From Culex pipiens pallens (Eukaryota; Arthropoda; Insecta; Diptera; Culicidae), in the NCBI RefSeq assembly GCF_016801865.2, contig NC_068939.1:126326176-126390175 (forward strand): 64,000 nt of DNA, given 5' to 3'. The translations under genes and the position numbers were made by a program. The notes under the pieces are model-generated. The model was not told where the DNA came from and did not search any database. It saw only the letters and a program-made list of their open reading frames with translations. Below, in pieces: positions 12,348 to 25,325 of the stretch (position 1 is the first letter of the stretch; each line of letters opens with the position of its first letter).

Positions 12348-12919
12348 TAGGGGAGAGTGGGGAGACTTGATCCCCTTTTTTTGTATCGCACATAACTCTG
12401 TCAATTTCTCACAAAACTATAAACTTTTTGCATGAATTGAAAGCTTAAACATTCATCTATGTTTGGCTAATAAGGATATTTCATCAGATGAACTCTTCGA
12501 ATCATGCCAAGCGTTTTAAAAAAATATTTTTAACCGGCATTTTAAAAATGTTAGGGGTAACTTGATCCCCCTTTCAACATTTTGAAGAAATCTTAAACAA
12601 AATGTTTCTTATTCACCCAAACTTTTAATTTTCTATAAGTTACAGCAATTTCACATAAAACCTGTACGTTTGTGTTCAAAATATAACAAGTTTATTATGT
12701 TAAATATTTAAAAACTTAAAATATTATTTTTAAGACCAAAATTAAGCATGTTTACAAAAGCTGGAAATTTTTGTTTACGAAACTTTTGAAAAATGGTTCA
12801 AACTGCAGTAAGTTATGTACAACTATACTAAAGGAAACTATGTATGAAAACCCAGCTCAATTAATTAATCTTGAGGCTGATTCCAGTGACTGTAAAAATG
12901 CAGGGATCAAGTCTCCCTA
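12348..12919. mobile_element. MITE-like insert with GGGATCAAGTCTCCC termini
   Basis: The left end carries GGGGAGACTTGATCCCC just inside TAGGGGAGAGT; the right end reads GGGATCAAGTCTCCCTA. The inverted match is about 17 bases, with TA at each border. Internal GGGGTAACTTGATCCCC echoes the ends. It belongs in style with the elements at 23186 and 26722, whose ends also begin TAGGG. Confidence 0.6.
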
Positions 12920-13030
12920 AACGCACTTTTTTAAACAATTGATTGTAAAAATAGTATGACCATAAATTTAACATCAAATGCATAAGGGTTTTGGAGTTGA
13001 TAAGTTTATCAAACAATTCATGTATAAAAA

Positions 13031-14435
13031 ACTAACTTAATCCACCTATGTGGTTGGAGCCTTCCTCACAACAATGGCTGTACACAAGTTTCATCTATTT
13101 TTTTGATCCGGCTTCCAAAAAGTACATCGATATCACTTAAGTGGCCATATCTCGAGACAGGGTTGCCAGATCTTCATTGTTTTGCACTCGTTGGAAAAGT
13201 CTTTTGATAACCTAACCAAGAATGGGTCGGATGGTGGATCCGGACATAGTTTACATACATTTAAGTGAGATCCGGCTTCAAAAAAGTACATCAATATCAC
13301 TTAAGTGGCCATATCTCGAGACAGGGTTGCCAGATCTTCAATGTTTTAGATTCGTTGGAAAGGTCTTTTGATAATCTTACCAACAATGGGTCGGATGATG
13401 GACCCGGACATAGTTTACATACATTTAAGTGAGATCCGGCTTCAAAAAAGTATATCAATATCACTTAAGTGACCATATCTCGAGACAGGGTTGCCAGATC
13501 TTCAATGTTTTGGACTCATTGGAAAGGTCTTTTGATAACCTAACCAACAATGGGTCGGATGATGGATCCGGACATAGTACACATACATTTAAGTGAGATC
13601 CGGCTTCAAAAAAGTACATCAATATCACTTAAGTGGCCATATCTCGAGACAGGGTTGCCAGATCTTCAATGTTTTCGACTCGTTGGAAAGGTCTTTTGAT
13701 AACCTAACCAAGAATGGGTCGGATGATGGACCCGGACATAGTTAACATACATTTAAGTGAGATCCGGCTTCAAAAAAGTACATCAATATCACTTAAGTGG
13801 CCATATCTCGAGACAGGGTTGCCAGATCTTCAATGTTTTCGACTCGTTGGAAAGGTCTTTTGATAACCTAACCAAGAATGGGTCGGATGATGGACCCGGA
13901 CATAGTTAACATACATTTAAGTGAGATCCGGCTTCAAAAAAGTACATCAATATCACTTAAGTGGCCATATCTCGAGACAGGGTTGCCAGATCTTCAATGT
14001 TTTGGACTCGTTGGAAAGGTCTTTTGATAACCTAACCAACGATGGGTCGGATGATGGACCCGGACATAGTTTACATACAGTTAAGTGAGATCCAAATATA
14101 TGTGAAAACACATTTTTATACATAACTTTTGAACTACTTATCGAAACTTCAATCTGTATAAAACTCGATCTATGGGACCCTAAACCAAGTCGAATGCAAC
14201 AAGTTCGGGTCAAATTGGTTCAGCCAGTGCCGAGAAACATGAGCTAGTTTGCTGGTCACATACATACATACACACACACATACACACACACATACACACA
14301 CACATACACACAGACATTTGTTCAGTTTTCGATTCTGAGTCGATATGTATACATGAAGGTGGGTCTACGACGTTTTTATACAAAGTTCATTTTAGAGCAG
14401 GATTATAGCCTTACCTCAGTGAGGAAGGCAAAAAT
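13031..14435 (+). mobile_element. Terminal-hairpin element 'D', copy 1b (both ends present)
   Basis: The 5' end matches copy 1a (AACTTAATCCACC, then GCCTTCCTCAC at 13059-13069). Six 164-bp monomers follow, then the unique 3' segment, a CACATA microsatellite (14262-14312), and the terminal block with TCGATATGTATACATGAAGG. The 3' end forms a hairpin: GCCTTACCTC (14408-14417) against GTGAGGAAGGC (14419-14429), followed by AAAAA. The same GTGAGGAAGGC could alternatively pair with the 5' GCCTTCCTCAC. No protein is encoded. Confidence 0.7.
13154..14095 (+). repeat. 164-bp tandem monomers of element D (copy 1b)
   Basis: Monomer starts at 13154, 13318, 13482, 13646, 13810 and 13974 give an exact 164-base period. 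Several neighbouring monomers are almost identical, indicating recent local amplification. Confidence 0.9.
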
Positions 14436-14544
14436 CAATTCTAAAATGCATTAAAAAAATCTAATTTATTTTTTTATTTAAAAGGTATGACATAAAAAAG
14501 GTTTATATTTTTTACAATGCCATTGAATTTTGTTGTTTTTGGCA

Positions 14545-14840
14545 TAGAGATCTCCACGGTTTCTCTCACGCACACCATTATTCTGTGCTAGTATTTGTAT
14601 TTAAAGTTTTGTTTTGGTTTTGATCGATTGTGATTGGCTGAATTCCAAGCAGCTGATTTTGTTTACACTATTTTTACGCAGACATAGGCAAATCGAGTAG
14701 ACCAATCGTCTGTAAAAACCAGCTGTTTACCACGTGCTCGTGGTATAACAAAGGACACAGCTGATTTTGACAGACGAATTAATCTACTCTGTGTGTAATT
14801 TTGTTACAAACTTACACACTCTCGCGCGTGGATATCTCTA
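14545..14840. mobile_element. Possible small MITE (TAGAGAT...ATCTCTA)
   Basis: TAGAGATCTCCACG at the left and CGTGGATATCTCTA at the right form a ~14-base imperfect inverted repeat, continuing into loosely matched CTCTC tracts, with TA at both borders. About 296 bases long, no coding capacity. Only one copy is present in the window, so the call rests on the ends alone. Confidence 0.45.
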
Positions 14841-15856
14841 TTGCGGTAGACAACACAGAAAGAAAAATCATGGTAAAATTTCATCTAAAAAAGGGGTACA
14901 TCTTTTATGTCAGAAAAATTAGTAATTTTACCACTATTCTGGTATAATGTCGCTTTTTCAGTCTAAATTGAGGTAAAATTACATCATAAATATTCAACCT
15001 TCAAAAATTACACCTTCCAAATTTACACATTTTTTTTTGCTTTGAAGCTTAAATCTTGTTGATCATAGCCAACTGGTTGGTGACAGAGATCATTTAACCA
15101 AACCACGGGGGTGACATTCACTAATCGTTTTCGAGTTCTCTCGAATCCGAATTGTCAGAGGCGCCATCATCTGTCTTTGAACTTGTAGACTCAAAGTTGA
15201 GATATTTTTTTATTTATTTTGTTGTTTTTTTCTCTCTTAATTTTCATAATTTTAACAAGTTGAAGCGGCCCGCGTGTCTGTGTGGGGAGTACAGCCGCGA
15301 TAGGCGTGTTTCTGGTTGACACCCTATAAATCATGATTAATAGCACGTGTGACATTTATGCTTGCAGCGCGAGTTTCGTGACTTCTTGGAGCCAGTCGGG
15401 CATAATAAGCCATATGTGCTTAGCGGGTGAATTATTAGCCTAACCTTGGGCGGGAGTGTGATTCCGACGCAGTGTTTTTGTTCAGGAAATTTGAATATAT
15501 TAATGAAAATTAGAGTAAATTAGGCAACATTTTGTCGCCTGGCGGCGCTGGCGCCGTTTGTGTGTCCAAAAAAGGAAACCACTTTTAAAATCAAATGGTG
15601 AACACTTTGTGGCACAAAGTTTTGTATTTAATTTGAGAGAGTGCTCTTTCCAGGAGAAAAGTGGTAATTTGTGGTCATTTCTTCGAATTATGACCCCCAT
15701 AAAGTGAGGTTCAGCCGAGCACGGCAAAGAGCACTTTAACGCTCTTTCCCGCGTTCATTACCCCTTTATCGTTAAGATTTATATAGCTTAATCCACAGCG
15801 AACTGGTCGTGTGGTCTTTTTGGAGTTTGGTTTGAAGAACGTGAAAAGCCACACGT
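14841..15856. other. No gene or repeat recognised
   Basis: AT-rich at first, then a more balanced segment (15240-15770) with short meaningless frames. It could be retained host non-coding sequence. Nothing specific is visible. Confidence 0.4.
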
Positions 15857-15869
15857 GGGCAGATGAAGT

Positions 15870-16103
15870 CTCGTGGGGGGGGGGGGTCTCGTGGCGCAGG
15901 GGTAGCGGCTTCGGCTGCCGATCCCGATGATGCTATGAGACGCGGGTTCGATTCCCGCCTTATCCACTGAGCTTCTATCGGATGGTGAAGTAAAACGTCG
16001 GTCCCGGTTTCTCCTGTCTCGTCAGAGGCGCTGGAGCAGAAATCCCACGTTAGAGGAAGGCCATGCCCCGGGGGGCGTAGTGCCAATAGTTTCGTTTCGT
16101 TTC
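15870..16103 (+). mobile_element. tRNA-derived SINE with TTTCG tail and 12-13-bp target duplication
   Basis: The head has an A box at 15892-15903 (TGGCGCAGGGGT) and a perfect B box at 15945-15955 (GGTTCGATTCC). A short body leads to the 3' end GTGCCAATAG followed by repeats of TTTCG. GGGCAGATGAAGT is present at 15857-15869 and again at 16104-16116. A run of G (15875-15886) lies just upstream of the A box. It resembles the compact tRNA-headed SINEs described in mosquitoes; I do not assign it to a named family. The minus-strand frame at 15772-16161 is a shadow. Confidence 0.88.
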
Positions 16104-16116
16104 GGGCAGATGAAGT

Positions 16117-18600
16117 TTCGACAATTTTGGTTAGTTTTATCCAACTATTGCAAGCATCCATGATTAGGAAGATGTGAATGTTTAAAAAGATTCAACAATG
16201 ATTTAAATAGCGTTTTTTTTTTAGTAATATTTGGTATGCAGAATTCAGTAATGACGGCCAGCCGGATACTTTTACGAGAATCACTCACAATTATCATACA
16301 TTGCGGTACCAACATTGTCCCCTCATTACTATCGGCAGAGAGACCCCAAAACTTTCACTCCATCCCCGGTCATTTGTCAAAGACCTCAACTCATCCCGGT
16401 AAATGCCCACCTAAATGTTCATGAACAACAACAACAACGCCAGTCGGTCCCATCAACTCCACCGATATGACGAGCTGGGTCCAATCATCCGTATAATTGG
16501 TCATTTGTGTGCGCGCGCTTAATTCTGCTTGACCCCGATATCTTGGTCACCCTAACCCTTAGCCCACCTGGGGGGAAATTCTCGCTTCGCTTTCACTCGA
16601 CCTTGCCGCCGGGTTAGTGACCTTGTCGGACCACTCGCACAAAAAAACCTGCCCAAAACGACGATCACTTTGGCTTTCCCGACTCATCTTCACTTTCTTT
16701 CGAAAGGTCGTTTTGCGGCTAATTTTCCGGCACCGTGCCGATCAATGCTGGAGAAGGTCATAAACGGCCTGTGGTCGTTCCGGCGCAGAACGTTAAGCCA
16801 TCAGGCGAAATATTGGCGCCCATTTGTCAGCGAATTAAAACACTGCGGTAGGTCGGCGGTCGTCGAGGCAAGTCGCTCCGGATGTAACCGTACTTCTGAG
16901 GAGTGAGCTTATGCATGTGGTCATGATCATGTGGCCACGTGTTGATACGATGCTCGAGGGGGTCTTACGGATGTATTAACCGACTTGGGAATACAGTTAT
17001 TTGGCGCCGTGTTCTACGGGTAGAGGTGTCCTGCCCTAACCTCAATTTTCTAACCTAACCTAAACTGGAAGCGGGATTCATAGAAGTACGCAGTCACATT
17101 TTGACAGTTCGTCACATCGCAGCCATAGTTTTAAAAAAAAGTTATGGAGCATCCCCAGCTCTTCAAACTCACGTAATGATCGATTGCATTCGTCTGGGAT
17201 CATCAACCGCGAGCCTGCCCGGAGTTCTCGAACCAGTTTCATGGCGAGTTTTATTTATTGCCGTCGTATACGATCGTGGTGCATCCTCTCTGTCTGGGCT
17301 AGAACGGAATCTGCATGAGACAGAGTTGGAGCCCGACGATTCCCCCAAGGGTTGTTGTGACACGAGAATGTCGACCTGCTTGGGCAAGAATCTTATTACG
17401 TTAGAATTGCATGTTTAATTGCTTGACGTTTTATGGTTACCGTAAATTTGGGTGGATTTGATCAGTGTTTGTAATTTTTAGGGCATCTGCCTTAGATATT
17501 CACGATATCATGAATATAAATTCATGAGCGCAGGCGTTACACCTTTAATTTTGTCGATTTCTTCAAATCAAATCAATATTTTTGCAATCTTCTCTAAGAA
17601 ATTTGTAAATTGACTCACGACAAACAACTTCTTTTTAATAAATTGCAAAAATATTGTGTTGATTGGGAGAAATCCACAAATTACAAAGCGTAACGCCTGT
17701 TCACAGTATCAAGAAGATTTATAGCCCAAACAGATTCGCATAATGTTCCACCGACATGTGTTCATCAACCAGCTGATCACCAGTACCATAAACTCAGCAA
17801 CTCATAAGGTGGTGGAGCTCCGAAAATCGGCGACGGCAAAACACGCACGCACCTAAAAGGCATCAATTTCGCTTAATGTGTAATCGGATTAAGTTTCAAC
17901 CTTACCGCCGCCTGAACGGACCCGCTTAGGCTTACTGCTGACTGACTGAAGCCATTTTTTTGGCCGGTGACAAATCGCACATTGGAATGGACGCCACGTG
18001 GCGGAGGCGACACCCCCTGATGGGTCGGTTCTTTTGGAGGGAATTTATGCGGGGTTTGGAGGTTTTGGAATTGCGAGTTTACCTGGAAAGAGATGGAAAA
18101 AATACATAATTTAGTAAAATTTCGTATCATCGTTTCTACATTTGAAAGAATTTTCTTAAAATAAGATTATGAGCAAAATAATTGAAATGCCTAATTAAAA
18201 TGCGAACGATGCAATAATAATTTCATGAAATTTGCTTCAAGACCACAAGACAGATTTGATACGAACATGCATCGCGATGCAGCCTGTAATTGAGTGTTGC
18301 TAATTTTAATCTAACAACAGAATTGACGGCTGTCAGTCTGAATCAAGTACAATGTGTTCTTCAAATTTTATGTTCGCTTTTTTTGGGTATCATCACAGTT
18401 TTTGCGTGTTCAACAAAATGACGGGGCAAAATTTTGTATTTCAGAGCTAAAATTGTTAGTCAAAATGAAACAAAATCTTATTGCAGTGAAACCCAATAAT
18501 CGATATCGAGAAGTCAGAGATCGAAAAACGGAGACTATAGACTGTAATAGACAGTAATTGTAAAAATTTTGTCGTAATTTTACTTCAGGAAATGTGTTGC
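16117..18600. other. Non-repetitive sequence without recognised gene
   Basis: Balanced composition from 16240 to 17420 and again near 17700-18060. The frames at 16670-16906 and 17101-17418 show no domain that I recognise, and their reverse-strand partners are equally open. It may hold host regulatory DNA or an untranslated exon, but no specific site can be defended. Confidence 0.4.
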
Positions 18601-18761
18601 CACTTTTTTAGACAAATTCATTTTTTTCAACCTGAATTGAGTGAGTGCATAGTTCGGAAAGGGAGCGCATGGTCGTGAATTGTTTGTGTAGATTGCAGGA
18701 CAGGATCGATCGTGTTTTTGGGCGTCCTTTTTTTCTTGCTAGCAGTGATAATATCAGTCCA

Positions 18762-19025
18762 TCCTTTATCATCGTTGATCGGAGGGCACGCCGCAGGTTG
18801 AGTTTGTCGGAGTAATTGTGTTCCAAAATAACAGGGTGTCAATTGTGTTTCTTGCTTCAGTCAATTGCGGGTGGCGAGGTCACGCGCTTGCCTCACGGAA
18901 TTATTTGTGTCTTGAGCGTCATTTTCGTTGAGTAATTGGTGTTTTTTGTGCTTTTGTTATCATAGTTAATTGTTTTGTGATTTTAATAGCCCTTCCTTTA
19001 TCATCGTTGATCGGAAGGCACGGCG
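18762..19025 (+). repeat. Pair of ~32-bp direct repeats, 232 bases apart
   Basis: TCCTTTATCATCGTTGATCG followed by GGAGGGCACGCCG (18762-18793) recurs with three changes at 18994-19025. Both lie just upstream of the tRNA-like palindrome and could be remnants of a duplicated repeat. Confidence 0.6.
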
Positions 19026-19134
19026 TCGTGAAAATTGTGTATTCATTTTTCGAATTAAGTGTTATTTTTTTTAAGGTGAAAAAGACATTTCTATATAATG
19101 ATCGAAAGACGAGCTGACATTTTGGATCGTGCAC

Positions 19135-20075
19135 CCAGAACTGGGCATCGGCATACGAGAGGATAAAGAGCACGATTCGGTAGTAAAAGGGTACTGTGTG
19201 CGGACGGAGAGGATAAATCCTGAAATTACCGAGAGTACTTTACTCATGGTTCATTTTCCAAAAAAGTTCATCAATCAAAAAAAAAAAAAAAAGTACCAGT
19301 ACCGAGACTCGAACCCAAGACCTTCGGCATATTGAACCGTGCCTTTGCCGTATGGGACACCATGATTCGGTGACTAAGTGGCGGTCGTTTGTCCATATAA
19401 GCCACTCATAGGATGAACTGTTCCAATGAACGAATGAACACGCGAGAGGACTATACTCTCGCAATATAGCACTTTCCTCACGTTTCTTTTCGTGAGGACT
19501 ATCCCCTCGTTCTTTAACTTTGGATGTGAAGTTAACCTGGGGTCCTTTTCGGCCTTTTTGAAAATTAAATGCTAGAGGCTTGAAATTTTCTGACATTAAA
19601 TTTATAGTGTAAATAAACATTGCACAATACAAATAAACCTCGGACGACCCCTAGGGGAGCGTCCATAACAAAAGTTACTTTAAAGGTACACCCAAAGTTA
19701 AAGAACGAGGGGATAGTCCTCACGAAAAGAAACGTGAGGAAAGTGCTATTTTGCGAGAGAATAGTCCTCTCGCGTGTTCATTCATTCATTGGAACAGTTC
19801 ATCCTATTGAGTGGCTTATATGGACAAATTACGGCCACTTAGTCACCGAACCATGGTGGCCCATACGGCAAAGGCACGGTTCAATATGCCGAAGGTCTTG
19901 GGTTTGAGTCTCGGTACCGGTACTTTTTTTTTGATAGATGAACTTTTTTTGAGGATGAACCCATGAGTAAAGTACTCTCGGTAATTTCGGGATTTATCCT
20001 CTCAGTCCGCACACAGTACCATTTTACTACCGAATCGTGCTCTTTATCCTCTCGTATGCCGATGTCCAGTTCTGG
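19135..20075. mobile_element. Palindromic element with tRNA-like modules in both arms
   Basis: Arms of ~390 bases (19135-19528 and 19692-20075) are inverted copies around a ~160-base centre. Both ends read CCAGAACTGG. Each arm contains a tRNA-like segment ending in a B-box-like GGTTCGAGTCT (left arm, minus strand, around 19309-19319) or GGTTTGAGTCT (right arm, plus strand, around 19901-19911). Each also carries nested hairpins (CGAGAGGACTATACTCTCG; TCACGTTTCTTTTCGTGA). No target duplication is visible. The open frames 19129-19335, 19620-19907 and 19881-20102 are arm shadows. Confidence 0.7.
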
Positions 20076-23000
20076 ATGTATTGAGGTCCTTTTCGACCCC
20101 AAACTTTAAAAATTCCGTTTCTTTTGGTCACACATAAAAGCTTAGAATGTCCCCTTTTTGAAACCGACCTGGAAAACCGGATTAGACCACCGTGGCCACC
20201 GGGAATCGGCTACAACCGAAAAAAGACCTTTTTGAGACCCCAACTTTGACGACCTGTATCTTCGGCAATTTTCAACGAATCAGGATGCTCCGGGTTGCAT
20301 TCGACAGGTATTTACCTGTACTTTGACCACAAATATTAATATCAGGGCCAGGTGACCTATCGGTTCCGGAAATCCGGAACATCCAAAAAGTTCATGTTTT
20401 ACTGTTTTTCACGTATAGGTGATACCAATACTCTCATGATAGTTGAAATTGATACATAAATCTTACTAAAAACAAAATACACAATTGCCAGAACCACTCT
20501 GGAGTGATAGTGGCCACTTCTGAGAAACCTGGAACCGGTTTTCGGGTACCCGATGAACGGCCAACTTGATTTTTTTTGTTGAAAATCCATCATGTTGCAT
20601 ATCAAACTTCATGAAATTGAAAGATATGTCATTCTACGGTCATGCCGTTGTTCGCCGATCCATTCTGGCCATTCTGGAACCGGTTATCGGTAGCCCCTTG
20701 GGGACAGTGAACGGATGGTTGGCTCCCACTGATCATTTTTGATTCAATGTTTAACTTCAGCTGATCTGTCAATAACGGAGCAGCAGCTCATTGGCAGTCA
20801 ACCATACTCCAGGAAGTAGCTGTGTCCTATCCCTCGCCTAGACCAGACCAAAATCCATGATAAAGCTGACAGACCAAATATGTCAGACCAAGACTTTCAG
20901 ACCAAAGAGCAAAAAGTAAACAATCTTGGTCTTCGACGTAGGTGCACACAAATCAACAAAAGAAAATTTGAAAAAGATTTTATTTTTCCAATTCAATTAC
21001 TGAGTTTGGACTGCAAAATTGAATGGACGTCAGAAAATGATTAAACAGTGCGGCGTCCTGTACACCGACAATTAAATAAGTAGTTAAAAGCCTTATTCTT
21101 CCACTTTAATTTTTGATCGCGTGTTCGGTTTACACCTGAAAAATCTTGAAATTATTTATCCGGATTTGTGATTCCTCTCTTTCCACCATTCCCTTGCCAT
21201 ACTCATGATCAAGCTCATGCTTATGATCATGCTCAATTCAAAGTTTTCAACCCAGATGATGTTTATTGTCATAAAAGAAGTAGTATAACAGCATCAAATT
21301 AAGCACATGCCAAAGTTCTGGAAGTCATTTATTGTATTTTTTATCATTAAAAATTGGGCTGCAAGTTTTTTTTTACATTTGAAGCTCATTTTACGAAATG
21401 TCTACAAATTATGAACTTTCAACTGTCATGAAAACTTTTAACCATAAGTTTAAATATTTCTAAGACAAAAATGTTTGTATTTCAGACTTTAAATAATCTC
21501 GGAACATAACAGTCATAACTTACCCTTTAAATGTGTTTTTTAATTTGGTAGAAAAAGGTACTGGCATATCAACAAATGCTTGAAAGTTTGATTATTTGAA
21601 ACACCCTTATTGTGAACCACCCTAATTTTCAAGCTAGCTCATTCTTTTTGCAACAATTCTTCTGAAACCACCAAAGCTTCAAAGCTGAGCAATTTTTTAT
21701 CCAACTTCTCCTAATCGTTGCGATCTAAACTACTTTGCATTGTGCAAAAGCTCAGAAAAATCTTAATCACAAAAATGTTTCAAGTCAACGAAAATCTTCC
21801 CAAACTTTTTTAAAGTGGTTAATTTTTCTGAAATAAAAATCGATTTTATTACTCACGAAATTTGACCCAGATATGCTTAATGAAGATATTAAACCGTTTT
21901 TTTTGCACCCGCCTAGAATGGCCCATTCCCTCCACCGACAATGACTTACTCAACATTCCAAACATGGTGATTTCCCGAGCCTGCCCGAGGGCACTTTCGA
22001 GCATAAAATTCTATGGTTCAAACAGCTCAGCACAGGCTGTCATTCCAACCCCTCCTTCGTGAGTAACGACCCCGCGCAATCGCATTTTGCGCAATCGAAA
22101 TCGAAAGTTGTTGCTTCCATCATCATCATCGCCAGTCCTGCGCCACGATCCTCGGCAATCAATCCGTAGCTGCTTAATTTGGCCAATTATTGCGGTCGCG
22201 CGGTCCAGTAATAACTTGTCTCAAGGCGTACTTCCAACCAAATCCGATTTACTTTTACGAGCCCTAAATTACGTCTCCACCCAGCAAAAAACGGATCATA
22301 AACATTTTTGCACGAATTTTTCGCAGTGTTCAACCCCCCGCGTCAACGGGACGGATCCAATAAATCATATTTCTGGGCCATTTTCGGATTCCTTCGGAGT
22401 GACAGTCCCGAAGGCTGCTAGTTGAAGTCGCGCAGCGAGTTGTACGAAAAAAAAAATAATCTCAAATTACCCAACAACCCCGCCAGCAGTGAGTGTCACC
22501 CGAGTGGAACAGTTTAGCCTTAATCGATTAATTAATCAGTCAGCCGGCCAGTCGGGCTGCAATCAATCGCGAGCGTCATCAAGTTTAGGGAGGCCAATGT
22601 GCGAGCGCCAACCTTTCAGCACCTTTTGCAGCAAAGTGGGGGGAGATTACAATCGATTTATTTGAGGTGGTTTTTTTTAATGCCAAAGAATCATTTTATG
22701 ATGGCAATTTGTTTTATTTTTTTTGTGGTGATAACAATAATGGACATAAATTGCAAGTCACACTAAACGATTTATGAGGATTGTTTTGTACAAAAATATT
22801 TGGCAAACTAAAATATTTCGTTCAACTAAAAGCATTTTTAAAAGCTTATTTTTATACATTGCACTTTTGAAACAGTTTTGAGTTTTCAAGACATTTTTCT
22901 TAAAAACCGAAGTCATAAGATCTCTCCAGAAAGAGTTTGATAATTTTCGTTAAAGGATTCATTTTCCAAGAATAGGAATACGGAAATAAAATAAGAAATG

Positions 23001-23185
23001 ATGCAATGCAAATTTAGATCAGTTTTCGAAGATATTATTCATTTATTTTACTAAAATTTAAATTTAGTTTAAATTTAATGCAAATATTCAAATGTAAATT
23101 TCTAAAACTTGAATGAAATTTCAATGAAAGAAAATGTTTGAAAATTGAGATTTTTAATTTATAAATCTCTTCAAAATTTAGTAAA
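20076..23185. other. Unassigned repeat-like segment then non-repetitive sequence
   Basis: 20080-20720 has the look of a degenerate internal repeat: GGAACCGGTTTTCGG near 20530 and GGAACCGGTTATCGG near 20676, about 147 bases apart. From 20770 onward I see no repeats; 21900-22620 is more balanced in composition with open but unrecognisable frames (21862-22062, 22087-22425). Confidence 0.4.
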
Positions 23186-24138
23186 TAGGGGAAGGTGGGG
23201 CAAGATGACCATATGGGGCAAGAGGAACAATCGCTCGAAAGGCCGTAATTTTTACAATTTTGATTATTTCCAGTATGAGGAATTGTTGCTAGCAATGCAA
23301 TTAACGGATTCTCCTACCACATATCCGCCAAAACGACGTACACGCCACGGAGCATAAGATTTAATTAAGTTTTTCTCTAAACCTTTGTTTTCTTATAATA
23401 TTTGGAAAGTACAAAATAAGGCTTAGGGTTCGTTTTAAGGCTCATTTTATCAAAATGCTATTTTTCCTAGATCAGTAGTGTCCCTACCAATGACTTGCAC
23501 CTTTTATAAAGTATGATTTAACTTTTAGTTATTTTTGTTGAGAGTTTAAAAAAATCATGTTCAGGTGGGGCAAGTGTACCATATGGATTTTTAGTATGGA
23601 AAAAAATACGAATTGCTCCAACAACATATTTTATTGGGAAAAAAATACATAAAAATACTTAAAAACTGATAAACAATTGTTAAAAAAATTGTCCATGCTA
23701 AATATAGTGATATTTTTAAAATTTCCTTTTTTTTCATCTGAGTAATATTTTTTTTCGTAAAAACGATCAATTTTTTAGTAAAATATTATTATTTAATCTA
23801 AAAATGAAAGAAACGTTTCAAATACATTCTAATCTGATGTATCTAAGTGATAACAGTTCACTTGTTAGCAAATTGACATGTTGTTACATGAATTGTTCCT
23901 CTTGCCCCAACGGATTGTTCGTCTGGCCCCACTAGTTGAGAAGAACGTACGGAAAATCAATTTTTTTAAATCATTTTTTTACATAAAAAAACAGGATTTT
24001 TTTTAAACTTTTTCTATCAAAGTCTTAGCTAAGACCTGGAAATAGATGATTATGAAAAATCCGATAGATTTTTTAACGTTTTTGATGGGTTATAACGAGC
24101 ATTTCCTTAGCTTGTTACACTTGCCCCACTTTCCCCTA
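23186..24138. mobile_element. MITE with TAGGGGAAGGTGGGGCAAG termini
   Basis: The left end TAGGGGAAGGTGGGGCAAG is mirrored at the right by CTTGCCCCACTTTCCCCTA with one mismatch. TA is present at each border. Internal GGGGCAAG and CTTGCCCC segments (near 23214, 23566 and 23903) echo the termini. The length is 953 bases with no transposase. Confidence 0.75.
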
Positions 24139-24884
24139 AACGATTATTGAGTTGCAATCGAAGTGAGAAAAATTAAAAAAGAGATTGGATTTTTTTATTC
24201 AGAGGAAATTTTTGAATCTTTGGCAGAATAAGCACTCGCTCCTAATTCCATCCAATTTGCTGATTTTCACTATTTAAACAACTAATTTGGCAAAACTTTT
24301 GATAGAAACTTGCTTGTTTACTTCCTATTGAGCTATTTATCATTCGATTTAAGTAGAAAACACTTTTATTGAGCTGTAATTGAATGTCAAAGTGCTGATA
24401 TGGCAACATAAGAGGCACGATGGAATTAGATGTTGAAATAAAATTGGAGTTGCAATTCACAATGTTTTATAATTATCTGGAATAATCAATACCGAATGTT
24501 ACCGAAACTGCTAAATGACATTTTTGGCTAAATTTTTTTGAAATAATCATATTTTCTTTTTCCCTTTGCCATAAAAACAGTCGTAATAACACTTCAGATG
24601 ATTTACTGATTCTACTTTGCTTCTTCTATTTCGCAATTTTTTAATTTATTTGGATGAAACTTTGTCTATACATTCCCTATGAATCATTATTTTTTCCATA
24701 CAAGGTTTCATTCATTGTGGGCTGGTAATTCAAAATAAGTACGTAAATATATGAAATATATCAGATTTTCTGATCGATTTGATGTCTTGTGCAAAACTGA
24801 AGATTATAATTCAGAAAATAAGTTACACTTTAAACCAGAATTACTTAGTTAACTTTCTGTTGGTTAAATACCAATAAAAGATAT

Positions 24885-25325
24885 TTTTTGCAATTCCGTC
24901 TTGAAACTTCCTACTTTTCCTGTCATTCTCGCGTGACAAAACAGCCTACTTTTATCTACTCAAAATAACAGAATCGAATAGAAACACATTTCAAAACAAA
25001 TGCTGAAAAGTGCTACTTTTCAGAACTGAAATGGATGCTGAAAAGTTGAACTTTTCAGCACTAGTTTTGAAAAGTTATACTTTTCAACATTTTTTTTAAT
25101 TTAAACGATTTATTGACAAAATACATGAACATTCGACTTATAATTTCACTCAATGGGTGTTTTTCTGAAATGCAAAAAATGTTGTATGGAACTCGTTGCA
25201 AACCTTGATTTTTTCAGCACTTGTCGTATTTATCCAACTCGGTGAACCTCGTTGGATAAATGTACGACACGTGATTAAAAAATCTACTTTTTGCAACTTG
25301 TTGCATAAACTACTATTTCTAAATT
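24885..25325 (+). repeat. Dispersed repeat 'C', copy 2
   Basis: It is a co-oriented partner of 7944-8396 with the same landmarks in the same order, from TTTTTTGCAATTCCGTC to TTGCATAAACTACTATTT. The two open frames at 25150-25383 and 25196-25378 overlie it on opposite strands and are accidental. Confidence 0.7.

Noticed and set aside
10732..14095. CRISPR array, suggested by regularly spaced repeats
   Set aside because: Monomers are contiguous 164-bp units without unique spacers, and the sequence is eukaryotic in character.
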